A stretch of 59,097 nt of DNA from Nitrospirota bacterium (GTDB taxonomy: Bacteria; Nitrospirota; Nitrospiria; JACQBZ01). The DNA is taken from assembly GCA_016194285.1 (NCBI GenBank), contig JACQBZ010000014.1, forward strand, positions 1 through 59,097. Direction: 5' to 3'. Position 1 is the first letter of the stretch. Each line of letters begins with the position of its first letter. Below the pieces are notes generated by a model that saw nothing but the letters and a program-made list of their open reading frames with translations, was not told the origin of the DNA and ran no database searches. Positions 15,571 through 27,256 of this stretch are shown in pieces. The position numbers were made by a program, and so were the translations under genes.

Positions 15571-16515
15571 TCACTCCTCCTTCAAAGCCGCTTCGGCCAG
15601 AAAAGCCACGATGGCTTTTGTCACCTTTGCCATGTAGGGAAGATCCAAGGTCTCCAACCGATCACCGGGTTGATGATACCAGGGATTTCGAAAGTTCGCC
15701 GTGTCCGTCAGCATCAGGGCCGGATAGCCGGCATCCCAGAACGGCGCGTGATCGCTCCGGCGGGTGTCTGGAAAATCATGCCCTGCATTCGGGACAACAA
15801 GGCTCACCAGGGGCAGATCCGAAACAAAACGACCGGCCACCTTCTCAAACCGCTGCTTCAACGCCGCGGCTTCCGGATTACCCACCACGCCCAAAAAGTT
15901 TCCCACGTCCGGAATCGCAATCGGAAGCTGTCTCAGGCGTTGCTGTGAACCGGGTTTTTGGCTGGCGAAGCCGACGCATTCCAGGGCGATCATCCCCTGA
16001 ATGTGGAGACACGACCGTCGGGCTTTGATGGCGTAAAGCGTACTTCCCAGGCAGTGTTGTTCTTCTTGGGCGAACCCGATAAAGACCCACCGACCTGGCC
16101 GATCCAATTCGGCCAACCTTCGGGCCGCTTCGAGCATCACGGCCACGCCGCTGGCGTTATCATCCGCCCCCGGGCTTTGAGCCACCGTATCATAGTGAGC
16201 CGCCAGAATCAAGAGGGGCCGGCCCGTAAAATTTCCGGCTCGACCACGAATCGAGCCGACGACATTCCGGTTTCGATGGCCAAAGGCTTCGAACGCGTGG
16301 TGATGAACCGCAAGTCCGGCGGCTCGGAATTGATCCGTGATATACTCGCCCGCCGCCTCCAACGCCTCGGGCGCCGATTGATGATGCCGGACTCCAACAA
16401 TCCGTCTGAGATGTTCCGTCAGGCGGGCCTCGGTAATTTGAGCAACCCGTTCTTGAATGATCCCGTCCAGACTATCCCTTTTTTTTGGGCAAGGTCTTTG
16501 ACGAACGATAGGCAT
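15571..16515 (-). CDS. M28-family zinc metallopeptidase
   Basis: 314 residues with the M28 aminopeptidase pattern: AAHYDTV (first metal His, catalytic Asp), GADDNASG (bridging Asp), FAQEEQHCLGS (catalytic Glu and metal Glu), DTRRSDHAPFWDAGYPALMLTD, and NPWYHQPGD with the last metal His. Family members trim N-terminal residues from peptides or amino-acid derivatives. No signal peptide is visible, so it is probably cytoplasmic. The start overlaps the end of the small membrane protein gene by 44 bases; GGAG lies about 11 bases before it. Its physiological substrate cannot be told. Confidence 0.87.
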   Translation of the reverse strand: MPIVRQRPCPKKRDSLDGIIQERVAQITEARLTEHLRRIVGVRHHQSAPEALEAAGEYITDQFRAAGLAVHHHAFEAFGHRNRNVVGSIRGRAGNFTGRPLLILAAHYDTVAQSPGADDNASGVAVMLEAARRLAELDRPGRWVFIGFAQEEQHCLGSTLYAIKARRSCLHIQGMIALECVGFASQKPGSQQRLRQLPIAIPDVGNFLGVVGNPEAAALKQRFEKVAGRFVSDLPLVSLVVPNAGHDFPDTRRSDHAPFWDAGYPALMLTDTANFRNPWYHQPGDRLETLDLPYMAKVTKAIVAFLAEAALKEE

Positions 16516-16750
16516 CCACCATGCTCCAGACCAGGAGGGCCAGCAGAATCAACAATGGGCCGAGAACCTTCCCCGCGTGCGACGTGTTCCCGGCCATTAG
16601 TTCCTCAACCGGAAATCGTTCGGTCACCATCCCGCTCAACACCCCCGATCCGATAAAAAAACCAATGCCCTTGAACCATTGCCGGTTGTAAAACTGCCCG
16701 AGCCCGGGAAAGATCGCCGAGAGGACGGCGGCCATGCGGGGACTTCTCAT
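16472..16750 (-). CDS. small two-helix membrane protein (TM2/DUF5683-like)
   Basis: 92 residues. The N terminus AAVLSAIFPGLGQFYNRQWFKG is the hallmark of small TM2/DUF5683-like membrane proteins, with a second helix VLGPLLILLALLVWSMVDAY and a basic tail. The ATG overlaps the stop of the PilZ gene (ATGA). Function is unknown for this kind of protein; coupling to PilZ suggests an inner-membrane partner. Confidence 0.72.
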   Translation of the reverse strand: MRSPRMAAVLSAIFPGLGQFYNRQWFKGIGFFIGSGVLSGMVTERFPVEELMAGNTSHAGKVLGPLLILLALLVWSMVDAYRSSKTLPKKKG

Positions 16751-17127
16751 GGATTGCTCTCCCCTTGACCCAAGAGGACGCGCATGACGAATTGCACGAT
16801 TTTATCGCGGTCGGCCTCATTGATCTTTCGAAATTGAATGGCCATTCCGGGAGAAAAGCCTTTCGGATCAAAGTGGGAACGGACCCAGGCCACCTGGCCG
16901 TCCACTTTGACCGAACCCACCTGGCCCGGAAGACCAAACTCCAGGTTGACGGGCGTTCCGACCGGGAGAGGGGAGACGGTGTCAATGAACAGACCACCGC
17001 CGCCCATGATGGCCGTAAATCCTTCCTTGATTCCCTTCTGAGGCTGCTGATACTGGATCCGAATCGAGATCGGGGCGCGCGGGTAGTTCCGCTTTTTAGG
17101 AGACGGGGGTTTTGGGCTCGTCGCCAT
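16747..17127 (-). CDS. PilZ-domain protein with changed c-di-GMP motif
   Basis: 126 residues, a single PilZ-type beta barrel. The first c-di-GMP motif RxxxR is present (RNYPR, residues 13-17). The second, normally (D/N)xSxxG as in NISRGGLFI, reads AIMGGGGLFI, so the Asp/Asn and Ser are lost. The core VGTPVNLEFGLP and DGQVAWVRS fits the PilZ subgroup common in myxobacteria. Binding of c-di-GMP may be weak or absent; the protein could act as a c-di-GMP-independent adaptor. It is translationally coupled to the next small membrane protein and starts seven bases after the upstream membrane gene. Confidence 0.82.
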   Translation of the reverse strand: MATSPKPPSPKKRNYPRAPISIRIQYQQPQKGIKEGFTAIMGGGGLFIDTVSPLPVGTPVNLEFGLPGQVGSVKVDGQVAWVRSHFDPKGFSPGMAIQFRKINEADRDKIVQFVMRVLLGQGESNP

Positions 17128-17133
17128 GATCGT

Positions 17134-17526
17134 TTACCTCTTAAATTGTGCCCGTCGGACGATGAGGTAGATAAGAAACGGCACCAATAGAACGATGAAG
17201 ATCGTCCGAACCCGTCCGTAGCCGTACAGGATAAAGCTTGAGACCGCACTCGTCAAGACATCGCCAATATAAAAAAAGCCCAGGTAGACGACCCACCGGC
17301 GAAGCGCGAGAAACCCATATCCCAATGCCAGATGAAGAACCGGCTGGACCGCCAGAACGCCCTTCGCCACAATACCGTGGCTCGTGATCCCGAAAAACTT
17401 TGGGGTATATTGCCAGCCGGTTGAGATGATATTGACCAGTTCGACGGGGGCACTCAGCAGAAACAGCACCCCGAAGATCGTGATGTCCAGCGGTCTTTTC
17501 AGTGGTATTTCACCCGCGTCTTTCAT
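17134..17526 (-). CDS. four-helix inner-membrane protein, unknown function
   Basis: 130 residues from the ATG at 17526, with GGAAGG upstream. Four hydrophobic helices are visible (ITIFGVLFLLSAPVELV, VLAVQPVLHLALGYGFLAL, VVYLGFFYIGDVLTSAVSSF, TIFIVLLVPFLIYLIV), with a basic C terminus RRAQFKR. No family recognised. It lies between argB and the PilZ gene in the long minus-strand operon. Confidence 0.75.
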   Translation of the reverse strand: MKDAGEIPLKRPLDITIFGVLFLLSAPVELVNIISTGWQYTPKFFGITSHGIVAKGVLAVQPVLHLALGYGFLALRRWVVYLGFFYIGDVLTSAVSSFILYGYGRVRTIFIVLLVPFLIYLIVRRAQFKR

Positions 17527-17540
17527 CAAGCCTTCCGGTT

Positions 17541-19281
<1,741 letters not shown>

Positions 19282-19285
<4 letters not shown>

Positions 19286-20673
19286 AAAATATACCGGCTC
19301 AGGTCCTCGCTCTTAATGATGTCGTTCAATCGCTCGCGGACGTACTTGGCATCAATCATCATCTTCTTTTCGGCTCGATCCGGCGCGTCGAAGGCCACGT
19401 CATCCAACAACTTCTCCATGATCGTGAACAACCGCCGCGCGCCGATATTCTCGGTTCGCTCATTCACCAACACCGCAATGGAGGCGATTTCCTCCATGGC
19501 GTCCGGTTTGAACTCGAGTGTGATGCCTTCCGTTTCCATCAAGGCGATGTACTGTTTGATCAGCGCGTTCCTCGGCTCGGTCAGGATGCGGATCAAATCC
19601 TCTTTGGTTAAAGGCTCCAGCTCGACCCGAATGGGAAAGCGTCCCTGAAGCTCGGGGATGAGATCCGACGGCTTCGCGACATGAAACGCGCCGGCCGCAA
19701 TGAACAGAATATGATCGGTTCGAACCATGCCATGCTTCGTATTCACCGTGGAACCTTCCACGATCGGGAGAAGGTCCCGCTGAACGCCCTCGCGGGATAC
19801 ATCCGGACCAAATCCTCTTTCGCGGCCTGCGATCTTGTCCAGCTCATCGACGAAAACGATCCCGGACTGCTCCACTTTCTGGATGGCCTCGCGCAGGACT
19901 TCATCCATGTCGATCAGCTTTTGGGCCTCTTCCTGGGTCAACAGTTTGAGCGCCTCGGGGACCTTCACACGCCGTTTCTTTTTTCTCCCCGGAAACAACC
20001 CTCCGAACATCTCGCGGAGATTGATCTCCAGATCTTCCATCCCGACATTGGAAATCACCCCGACCGGCAGGGCCTTCTCCTTGACGTCGATTTCTACCGG
20101 GCGGTGATCCAATTTGCCTTCATGGAGTTGTTGGCGCAGCTTCTCGCGGGTCTGCTCGTAGGATTCCGGCAATTCCGTTCGGGCCGTGTCAAGGCGTCCG
20201 TCGTCAAAAATTCCGGGAGGGGCCTTGGGCGCGGGGGGCGGGAGAAGGATGTCCAACAGCCGCTCCTCGGCCTGTCTGGCCGCGCGATCCTGGACCTTCT
20301 CGGTGTGCTGCATCTTGACCATGTTGACCGCCAGTTCGGTCAGGTCTCGGATCATCGATTCAACGTCACGACCCACATAGCCCACCTCGGTGAACTTGGA
20401 GGCCTCCACCTTGATGAAGGGCGCATTCACCAATTTGGCCAGCCGGCGGGAGATCTCGGTCTTCCCCACCCCCGTCGGCCCGATCATGATGATGTTCTTG
20501 GGCAACACTTCCTCCCGGAGCTCCGGGGAAAGTTGCTGCCGCCGCCACCGGTTTCGCAGGGCGATCGCCACCATTCGCTTGGCCTGACGCTGGCCGATGA
20601 TATACCGGTCCAACTCCTTCACGATCTCGCGGGGGGTGAGGGCATTCATTCGATCATCCGACGGTCCCGTCAT
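19282..20673 (-). CDS. hslU: ATP-dependent protease ATPase subunit HslU
   Basis: 463 residues, family length. Walker A is [10 protein letters not shown], Walker B region [11 protein letters not shown]; a sensor region [27 protein letters not shown] and the C-terminal tail ending SRYIL, which inserts into HslV, are present. The variable I domain (about residues 110-240) contains Pro-rich and charged sequence. HslU unfolds substrates and feeds them to HslV. It starts one base after the hslV stop. Confidence 0.97.
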
Positions 20674-20674
20674 C

Positions 20675-21217
20675 TCAATCCTTCAACTCCTCCACAACGA
20701 TTTCCTGATTGGTATAGATATCGATCCCGCCGGCGATTTTCATCGCCCGCTCGACGATCACCTTGGCCGTCAAATCCGGCTGATCGATCATCGCACGGGC
20801 CGCGGCCAGGGCGTACGGTCCCCCTGAACCGATAGCCAGAATCCCGTCTTCCGGCTCGATCACATCCCCCGTTCCCGAAATCAACAAAGAATGTTCGGCA
20901 TCGGCCACGATCATGAGGGCCTCCAGCCGTCTTAAGACTCGGTCCGTCCGCCAGTCCTTGGCCAGCTCCACCGCGGAACGCGTGAGATTGCCACGGTATT
21001 CGGCCAGCTTGGACTCGAACTTTTCGAACAGCGTCAGGGCGTCGGCCGTCGCCCCGGCGAATCCGGACAGGATCTGGTCGTTATACATCCTCCGGATCTT
21101 TCGGGCGTTGTGCTTCATCACCGTCGTGCCCATCGTCACTTGGCCGTCGGCCGCAATGGCCACCCGGCCCCGGTGGCGGACGCAAAGGATTGTTGTGCTT
21201 CGAATCGTGGGGGTCAT
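20675..21217 (-). CDS. hslV: ATP-dependent protease peptidase subunit HslV
   Basis: 180 residues. The N-terminal nucleophile Thr is expected at TTILCVRH, so a seven-residue propeptide (MTPTIRS) should be removed. [30 protein letters not shown] and [15 protein letters not shown] are typical. It forms the proteolytic double hexamer with HslU. GGCGGA lies about five bases before the ATG. The neighbours xerC upstream and hslU downstream follow the order seen in many Firmicutes and Nitrospirota genomes. Confidence 0.97.
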   Translation of the reverse strand: MTPTIRSTTILCVRHRGRVAIAADGQVTMGTTVMKHNARKIRRMYNDQILSGFAGATADALTLFEKFESKLAEYRGNLTRSAVELAKDWRTDRVLRRLEALMIVADAEHSLLISGTGDVIEPEDGILAIGSGGPYALAAARAMIDQPDLTAKVIVERAMKIAGGIDIYTNQEIVVEELKD

Positions 21218-21232
21218 GAGTTCCGCCGTTGA

Positions 21233-22201
21233 TCACCCTCTTGCTTTTTTCGCCCGGGGGTGTGCCCGGTCGTAGACCTCGATCAGTTTATCCGTCGTGA
21301 CATGGGTATACCGTTGCGTAGTCGAGAGCCGCGCATGCCCTAGTAATTCCTGGATCACCCGAAGGTCCGCGCCGCCGTCCAAAAGATGCGTCGCAAAGCT
21401 GTGACGAAGGGCGTGCGGCGTGACCCGCGGAGCCTTGGAAAGCCGTGAGCCCGCGCGGCCTACGATCCGGGCCACCGTCCGAGTCGTCAGGCGTTTCCCA
21501 AACCGGTTCAGGAAAAGCGGACGCCGCTCTTCATGATATTGCCGAAAGGGAACCACCGCCAGATACGCCTCGATCGCAGCGAGAGCCCTGGAGCCGATCG
21601 GAACGATCCGCTCTTTGCGGCCCTTGCCCTGGACTCGAATCAGCCCTTCGTGCGGATACAGGTCGTTGACGTTCAGCGTGACCAGCTCGCTCAACCGGAT
21701 GCCGGTCGAATAGAACGTCTCGAGGATGGCCCGATTCCGGGGGCCGGTCTTCTCATCGACCGAAAATGCCTCCATCAGGGCCGAGGCATCGTCCACGGTA
21801 AGAAACGCCGGAAGTCGATGTTCCTGTTTCGGTGTCGTCACCAGCCGGGCGGGATTATTCTTTAACCGACCTTCCCGCTGAAGATATTTAAAAAAGGTCC
21901 GGATCACGGCCAGCTTGCGGGCGATGGAGGATTTTTGAACACCCGTCTGCCGCAAATGGGCCAGGTACGCCCGTATTTTCAGAGGTTCAACCGCGGTCCA
22001 GGCGGTTTCCTTCACCGACTCTTGAGCCGGCCCGTTGGGAGAGCCTTTGGCCGATCGATGGAGCGATGCAACAGGCTCGGCCGCCGATAATAAAAAACGC
22101 TCGAACTGCTCCAGGTCGGACCGATAGTTTCGGACGGTATGCGCCGAACTCCCGCGCTCGACCTGAAGGTATTCTATAAAGGATTGTTTTGCCGACACCA
22201 T
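21233..22201 (-). CDS. xerC: tyrosine recombinase XerC
   Basis: 322 residues. The N-terminal core-binding domain has an extra stretch (about residues 45-70, SLHRSAKGSPNGPAQESVKE) relative to typical Xer proteins. The catalytic domain shows the Arg (STGIRLSELV), Lys (VQGKGRKERIVP), HALRHSFATHLL, LLGHARLSTTQRYTHV with the nucleophile Tyr. It resolves chromosome dimers at dif with a partner recombinase. The start overlaps trmFO by 28 bases. The housekeeping context argues against a mobile-element integrase. Confidence 0.93.
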   Translation of the reverse strand: MVSAKQSFIEYLQVERGSSAHTVRNYRSDLEQFERFLLSAAEPVASLHRSAKGSPNGPAQESVKETAWTAVEPLKIRAYLAHLRQTGVQKSSIARKLAVIRTFFKYLQREGRLKNNPARLVTTPKQEHRLPAFLTVDDASALMEAFSVDEKTGPRNRAILETFYSTGIRLSELVTLNVNDLYPHEGLIRVQGKGRKERIVPIGSRALAAIEAYLAVVPFRQYHEERRPLFLNRFGKRLTTRTVARIVGRAGSRLSKAPRVTPHALRHSFATHLLDGGADLRVIQELLGHARLSTTQRYTHVTTDKLIEVYDRAHPRAKKARG

Positions 22202-23493
22202 TGCTTCAGATCCTCAACCGCTCGATGCCCAACCGCTTTCCGCCTCAACTGCTTGTCCCGAATCGTTTCCGGGATGTGCGGGAAAAGTCCAAAGTTGATG
22301 TTCATCGGCTGGAAATGCCGCGGGCTGCTCCGCGTGAGGTACGCCAGCAAACTCCCGTGAGCCGTCGTCGGGGGCGGGGAAACCGGCTCCAGCCCCTTCA
22401 ATAATCGTGCTCCATTGATCCCCGCGATCAAGCCCATCGCGGCCGATTCGACATACCCTTCGACCCCCACCAGTTGCCCCGCCAGAAAAAGGGTGAGTTT
22501 CCTTCGAACCTGCAACGACTCCTTTAACACAAAGGGCGCATTGATAAAGGTGTTCCGGTGAAGGCTTCCGTAGCGAAGAAACTCGGCCTGGGCCAAACCG
22601 GGGATGAGCCGAAATACCCGACGCTGTTCGGGCCAGGTCAGCTTGGTCTGAAAGCCCACGATGTTGTAGCAGGAACCGAATACGTCCTCCTGCCGAAGCT
22701 GCACCACGGCATACGGTCTTTTGCCCGCGCGCGGATCGATAAGACCTACCGGCTTCATCGGCCCGAACACCAACGTCTCGCGGCCACGCTCCGCCATCAC
22801 CTCGATCGGAACACACCCTTCAAAATACGGGATCTTCTCGAAAGGTTTGGTGGGAACCTTCTCCGCCGCAAGAAGCGCCTGGTAGAATCGATCATACTCC
22901 TCCCGGGTCATGGGACAGTTAATATAGTCGGCGCCCCCCTTATCGTATCGCGAGGCCCGAAATATCTTGTCCATCTCGATGCTCTCTCCGTCGATGATCG
23001 GGGCGATCGAATCATAGAAATAGAGATGATCGGCGCGGGTCAGATACCGGAGCGATTCGGCCAGTTTATCGGAGGTCAACGGCCCGGTGGCGATCAAGGC
23101 CACACCATCTGACGGCACCTCGGCGATCTCCTGCCGGACGACCTGGATGTTTGGATGATTCTCGATCTCTTGGGTAATCCTCCGGGAGAACTCTTCGCGC
23201 TCCACGGCCAAGGCCGATCCGGCCGGGACGGTTGTTCCGTCCGCCGTCCGAATGACGAGCGAGTCCAGCAGCCGCATTTCTTCCTTCAATATCCCGGAGG
23301 CATTTAATGGATCATTGGATCCGAGCGAATTACTGCAGACCAACTCGGCCAAGCTGTCCGTCTTGTGCGCCGGCGTATGGACCTGAGGCCGCATCTCGTA
23401 AAGCCGCACCTTGACGCCGCGCCGGGCCGCCTGCCAGGCCGCCTCGCAACCGGCCAAGCCGCCCCCAATGATCATCAATTCCTGTTGGGCCAT
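22174..23493 (-). CDS. trmFO: methylenetetrahydrofolate-tRNA-(uracil-5-)-methyltransferase TrmFO
   Basis: 439 residues from the ATG at 23493, which has a full GGAGGTGATC ribosome-binding site directly upstream; an in-frame start 12 codons earlier lacks one. MIIGGGLAGCEAAWQAARRG binds FAD; the family landmarks LVCSNSLGSN, RADHLYFYDSIAPI, NCPM and the Cys in FEGCVPIEVMAERG are present. It makes 5-methyluridine at position 54 of tRNA with folate as carbon donor. It lies between topA and xerC, the order also found in Bacillus. Confidence 0.97.
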   Translation of the reverse strand: MAQQELMIIGGGLAGCEAAWQAARRGVKVRLYEMRPQVHTPAHKTDSLAELVCSNSLGSNDPLNASGILKEEMRLLDSLVIRTADGTTVPAGSALAVEREEFSRRITQEIENHPNIQVVRQEIAEVPSDGVALIATGPLTSDKLAESLRYLTRADHLYFYDSIAPIIDGESIEMDKIFRASRYDKGGADYINCPMTREEYDRFYQALLAAEKVPTKPFEKIPYFEGCVPIEVMAERGRETLVFGPMKPVGLIDPRAGKRPYAVVQLRQEDVFGSCYNIVGFQTKLTWPEQRRVFRLIPGLAQAEFLRYGSLHRNTFINAPFVLKESLQVRRKLTLFLAGQLVGVEGYVESAAMGLIAGINGARLLKGLEPVSPPPTTAHGSLLAYLTRSSPRHFQPMNINFGLFPHIPETIRDKQLRRKAVGHRAVEDLKQWCRQNNPL

Positions 23494-23595
23494 GATCACC
23501 TCCAAGCGCTTCCATTGTAAAAGATTCAAAGGTGAAATACAAGGGAACCCGGAAAGCTTCCGCGAAGGCTTGTCTTTCAGAAACAGGTTTGGAGG

Positions 23596-26094
23596 TTAGT
23601 TTCGTGTCGTGTGACTGACGGCCGGTTCCACCGAGGGTTTTTCCCCCTGCTCATACCCGCAGTCTTTGTTGAGGCAGACGATCTTGGGGCCGGAGCGCTT
23701 GTCGAATTTTTCGACCAGGAAGGGCGCTTTGCATTCGGGGCAGGCCTTCGGGATGGGCCGATTCCACAAGGCGTACGTGCATTTGGGATAGTGGCTGCAG
23801 GCGAAAAAGGTCTTGCCGCGCCGTGTTCTCTTTTCGACAAGATCACCCCCGCAGCCGGGCTGAGGACATTTCACGCCGGTCCCGATCGCTTTGGTGAAAT
23901 CGCAGTTGGGATAGGTCGAACAGGCCAGGAAACGTCCGAAGCGGCCGCGCTTGACGACCAGCGGGTTTCCACACTTCGGACAGGACTCTTTGGTTTCTTC
24001 AACTTTATCGACCACACGGATCCCGCCGTTTTCCTCGACGAACTCTTTGGTGTTTTTGCAATCGGGATATCCGGGACAGGCCAGGAAACGTCCGTGCCGT
24101 CCCCATTTGATGACCATGTGGCGACCGCACTTCTCGCACACGATCTCGGTCGGGATCTCTTCGCGTTTCACGTCGCGCATCTGTTTTTGGGCCGTCATCA
24201 GATGCTTCGCGAACGGCTCGTAGAACTCCCGCACTGTTTCGACCCAGGGTTTCTGTCCCGCTTCGATTTCGTCGAGCTCCGTCTCCATCCGGGCCGTGAA
24301 CTGAACATTCAAGACGTCCGGAAAGTGCTCGACCAACAACTCGTTCACCACCCGACCCAGATCGGTCGGCTTCAGCCGGCCCTCCTCTTTTTCGACATAC
24401 TTCCGATCCACGATCGTGGACAGAATGGTGTGATACGTGCTGGGCCGGCCGATTCCTTTTTCCTCGAGATCCTTGATCAGGAGCGCTTCCGTGTAGCGGG
24501 GGGGCGGCTGGGTAAAATGCTGCTTGGGCTCAAGCCCCAAAAGCTTCAACCGCTCGCCGACTTCCAGAGACGGAAGCGTCCGCTCCTCATCGGCTTCCGA
24601 TTCCTCCGCCTTGGCCAGACCGGCCGCGGCCTTCTTCTCCGACGGCTTCTCCTCCTGCGATTCGGTGTACAGAACTGTGAAACCGGGAAACTTCACCACC
24701 TGGCCGTTGGCTCGAAAAAGCGCGTCGCCGTTGGTTATGTCCACACGGGTCATCTCCAACCGCGCCGGGTTCATCTGGCTGGCCACGAACCGGTCCCAGA
24801 TCAGCTTGTAGAGTTGGTAATGGTCTTTGGTGAGATGGGCCTTCATCGACTCCGGCGTTCGGCGGACGGAGGTCGGTCGAATGGCTTCGTGCGCGTCCTG
24901 CGCGTCCTTCTTCGTCTTGTAGACATTCGGATGCACCGGCAGATAATCCGACCCATACCCATTCTGTATAAATCCGCGAGCTTCCTCCAGGGCCTCCTGA
25001 GCCACCCGGGTGGAGTCGGTCCTCATATAGGTAATCAGACCCACCGGGCCCTCTGCCCCGATCTCGATCCCTTCATAGAGTTGTTGAGCCAGCATCATTG
25101 TCCGTTTAGGCGAGAAACGGAGCTTGCGGGCGGCATCCTGTTGAAGACGGCTGGTGATAAACGGCGGAAGCGGGTTGCGCAGCCTGTCTTTTTTCTCAAT
25201 CTGCTTGACGATAAACGGCCGGGTCTTGATTTGTTCAACCAGGGAATGCGACTGCTCCCCCGTCGAGAGCGTGGCCTCCTCGCCCTCGATTTGAACCAAA
25301 CGGGCCTCAAAGGGGGGCGGATTTCGGCCTTCCAGTTTTGCCGTAATCGACCAGTACTCCTCCGAGACAAAGGTTTCCCGTTCCTTCTCGCGGTCACAAA
25401 CCAAACGGACCGCCACCGATTGGACCCGACCCGCCGATAACCCTCGCCGGACCTTTTCCCACAGCAAGGGGCTGATCTTGTATCCAACGATGCGGTCCAA
25501 GATCCGGCGGGCCTGTTGGGCGTTGACTTTGTTCCGATCCACTTTTCCCGGATGCTCCAAGGCGCGCCTGATCGCCTGCTCCGTGATTTCGTTGAACAAC
25601 ACCCGATAGGTCTTGTTCGAATTCCCATTGAGTTCTTCGGCGATGTGCCAGGCGATCGCCTCCCCTTCGCGGTCCGGGTCCGGAGCCAGATAAACCCGCT
25701 CGGCTTTTCGGGCCGCCTGCTTAATCTCATCCAAAATCGTTTTCTTGCCCTTGATCACGGTATACTGGGGTCGGAAACCCTTCTCCACATCAATCCCAAA
25801 TTTACTCTTGGGGAGATCCTTCACATGGCCGACCGAGGCCACCACCGAGTAACCTTTACCCAGATACTTGGTAATGGTCTTGGCTTTGGAAGGGGACTCG
25901 ACCACGATCAAGGATCCTTTTCTGGAAGCCGATGGGCGTGGTTTTTCCGATTCCCTCGTCGTATCTCGATGATCCGTGCGGCCGGCGGCAGGAGCAAGGC
26001 GTGCCGTACTTCTACGAACACCACGCCTCTTCGTCTCGGTCTCCTTTTCTATGGCTGGATGCCCTTTGGATTTTTTCTGCGTCTTCTTGGCCAT
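23596..26094 (-). CDS. topA: DNA topoisomerase I
   Basis: 832 residues. A basic N-terminal extension (about 55 residues) precedes the TOPRIM domain (LIVVESPSKAKTITKYL, PDPDREGEAIAWH). The nucleophile Tyr is in GLITYMRTDSTRV. QPPPRYTEALLIKDLEEKGI marks the later gate domain. Four C-terminal Cys4 zinc ribbons follow (starting CEKCGRH, CPKCGNP, CPQPGCGG and CPECKAP). The enzyme relaxes negative supercoils. It starts three bases after the dprA stop and is followed by trmFO with about 100 bases between them. Confidence 0.97.
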   Translation of the reverse strand: MAKKTQKKSKGHPAIEKETETKRRGVRRSTARLAPAAGRTDHRDTTRESEKPRPSASRKGSLIVVESPSKAKTITKYLGKGYSVVASVGHVKDLPKSKFGIDVEKGFRPQYTVIKGKKTILDEIKQAARKAERVYLAPDPDREGEAIAWHIAEELNGNSNKTYRVLFNEITEQAIRRALEHPGKVDRNKVNAQQARRILDRIVGYKISPLLWEKVRRGLSAGRVQSVAVRLVCDREKERETFVSEEYWSITAKLEGRNPPPFEARLVQIEGEEATLSTGEQSHSLVEQIKTRPFIVKQIEKKDRLRNPLPPFITSRLQQDAARKLRFSPKRTMMLAQQLYEGIEIGAEGPVGLITYMRTDSTRVAQEALEEARGFIQNGYGSDYLPVHPNVYKTKKDAQDAHEAIRPTSVRRTPESMKAHLTKDHYQLYKLIWDRFVASQMNPARLEMTRVDITNGDALFRANGQVVKFPGFTVLYTESQEEKPSEKKAAAGLAKAEESEADEERTLPSLEVGERLKLLGLEPKQHFTQPPPRYTEALLIKDLEEKGIGRPSTYHTILSTIVDRKYVEKEEGRLKPTDLGRVVNELLVEHFPDVLNVQFTARMETELDEIEAGQKPWVETVREFYEPFAKHLMTAQKQMRDVKREEIPTEIVCEKCGRHMVIKWGRHGRFLACPGYPDCKNTKEFVEENGGIRVVDKVEETKESCPKCGNPLVVKRGRFGRFLACSTYPNCDFTKAIGTGVKCPQPGCGGDLVEKRTRRGKTFFACSHYPKCTYALWNRPIPKACPECKAPFLVEKFDKRSGPKIVCLNKDCGYEQGEKPSVEPAVSHTTRN

Positions 26095-26097
26095 AAC

Positions 26098-27234
26098 CTA
26101 TTCGATCCGTATAAACAAGTTGCCGGCAAGTTGACGGATCGCCCCTTTCAATTCCAGTTGAAGCAGCACGCCGGCGGTTTTCGCCGGAGGCAACCGCAGC
26201 GCGGCCGTCAGCTCATCGATATGCCGCGGCTCGGCCGACAGGCATTCATACACGGTGCGCTCTTCCGGTAACAGCGCCGGCGGACACGGCTGGCCCGCCT
26301 GCTTCCTCCCGGGTGCCGCGTCAGCGGGGGTCTCCAGCTGCGGCCGAAGTTCGTCGAGGATATCCTCGACGCCGTCCACCAGCTTGGCCCCTTGTTTGAT
26401 CAAGGCGTGCGTACCGACGCTGGTCTTCCTCCCGATCGGGCCCGGAACGGCAAACACTTCCCGTCCCTGATCCAGCGCCAGCCGCGCCGTGATCAGCGAT
26501 CCGCTCTGCTCGGCCGCCTCCACCACGACCACCCCTAAACTCAGACCGCTGATTACCCGGTTGCGCTTGGGAAAATTCACGGGATCGGGCGGCGTTCCCA
26601 GCGCGAACTCGGAGACAACGGCGCCGTGACGGCCGATCGATTCCCGCAGTTCATGATGCTCTTGCGGATAAAGGATATCCAGCCCGCATCCGAGCACCGC
26701 GATCGTACGGCCCGGAACCTCCAGGGCTGCCTGGTGTGCCCACGCGTCAATTCCGCGGGCCATCCCGCTCACGATCGTAAATCCTCTCGTGGCCAGCTCC
26801 CGACTCAATTGTTCGGTGACGGCGCGGCCGTAACCGCTGGCTCGGCGTGCGCCGACGATCGCGATGGCGCGATGGTCTTCCGGTCGCAAGCCCCCTTTGA
26901 GATAAAGGTAGGGCGGCGGATCCGGAATCATTCTCAGCAGAACAGGGTAGCGCGGATCGGTCAGTCCGATCAGGTCGTACTCCAGCTCGTCAATACGATC
27001 CAGCTCCCGTGAGATGGCGAGGTCATCCGCGCGATAGGATCGAAGCGATTGAGCCGCCTTGGACCCAATACCCTCAATCGTCGTCCATTCGGTAGGATCG
27101 GCCCGCAAGGCGGCGACCGGCGAGCCGAACCGCTCGATCACCCGTTTGCACAGAACGTCTCCGATTCCCGGGACGGCCCTCAACGCCAGCCATGCATATC
27201 GTTCATCATGATCCAGCATTGCTTGCTTTCCCAT
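26098..27234 (-). CDS. dprA: DNA-processing protein DprA
   Basis: 378 residues. An N-terminal helix-hairpin-helix part (RAVPGIGDVLCKRVIERFG) precedes the Rossmann-like DprA core (VGARRASGYGRAVTEQL, VSGMARGIDAWAHQAAL, AVLGCGLDILYPQEH, KRNRVISGLSLGVVVVEAA) and a C-terminal winged helix (CLSAEPRHIDELTAAL). DprA loads RecA on incoming single strands in transformation. The ATG at 27234 has AAGG upstream; ATG at 27219 is an alternative. An inverted repeat surrounds its putative promoter. Confidence 0.95.
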   Translation of the reverse strand: MGKQAMLDHDERYAWLALRAVPGIGDVLCKRVIERFGSPVAALRADPTEWTTIEGIGSKAAQSLRSYRADDLAISRELDRIDELEYDLIGLTDPRYPVLLRMIPDPPPYLYLKGGLRPEDHRAIAIVGARRASGYGRAVTEQLSRELATRGFTIVSGMARGIDAWAHQAALEVPGRTIAVLGCGLDILYPQEHHELRESIGRHGAVVSEFALGTPPDPVNFPKRNRVISGLSLGVVVVEAAEQSGSLITARLALDQGREVFAVPGPIGRKTSVGTHALIKQGAKLVDGVEDILDELRPQLETPADAAPGRKQAGQPCPPALLPEERTVYECLSAEPRHIDELTAALRLPPAKTAGVLLQLELKGAIRQLAGNLFIRIE

Positions 27235-27256
27235 CCCCTGCCTTCGGTTGATATCA

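Noticed and set aside
19681-20835. 384-residue frame opposite hslUV
   Set aside because: Antisense to two clear genes, His-rich, no domains.
23611-25440. 609-residue open frame on the plus strand opposite topA
   Set aside because: It lies wholly antisense to a clear topoisomerase I gene and reads as low-complexity His/Leu/Arg/Phe-rich sequence with no domain.
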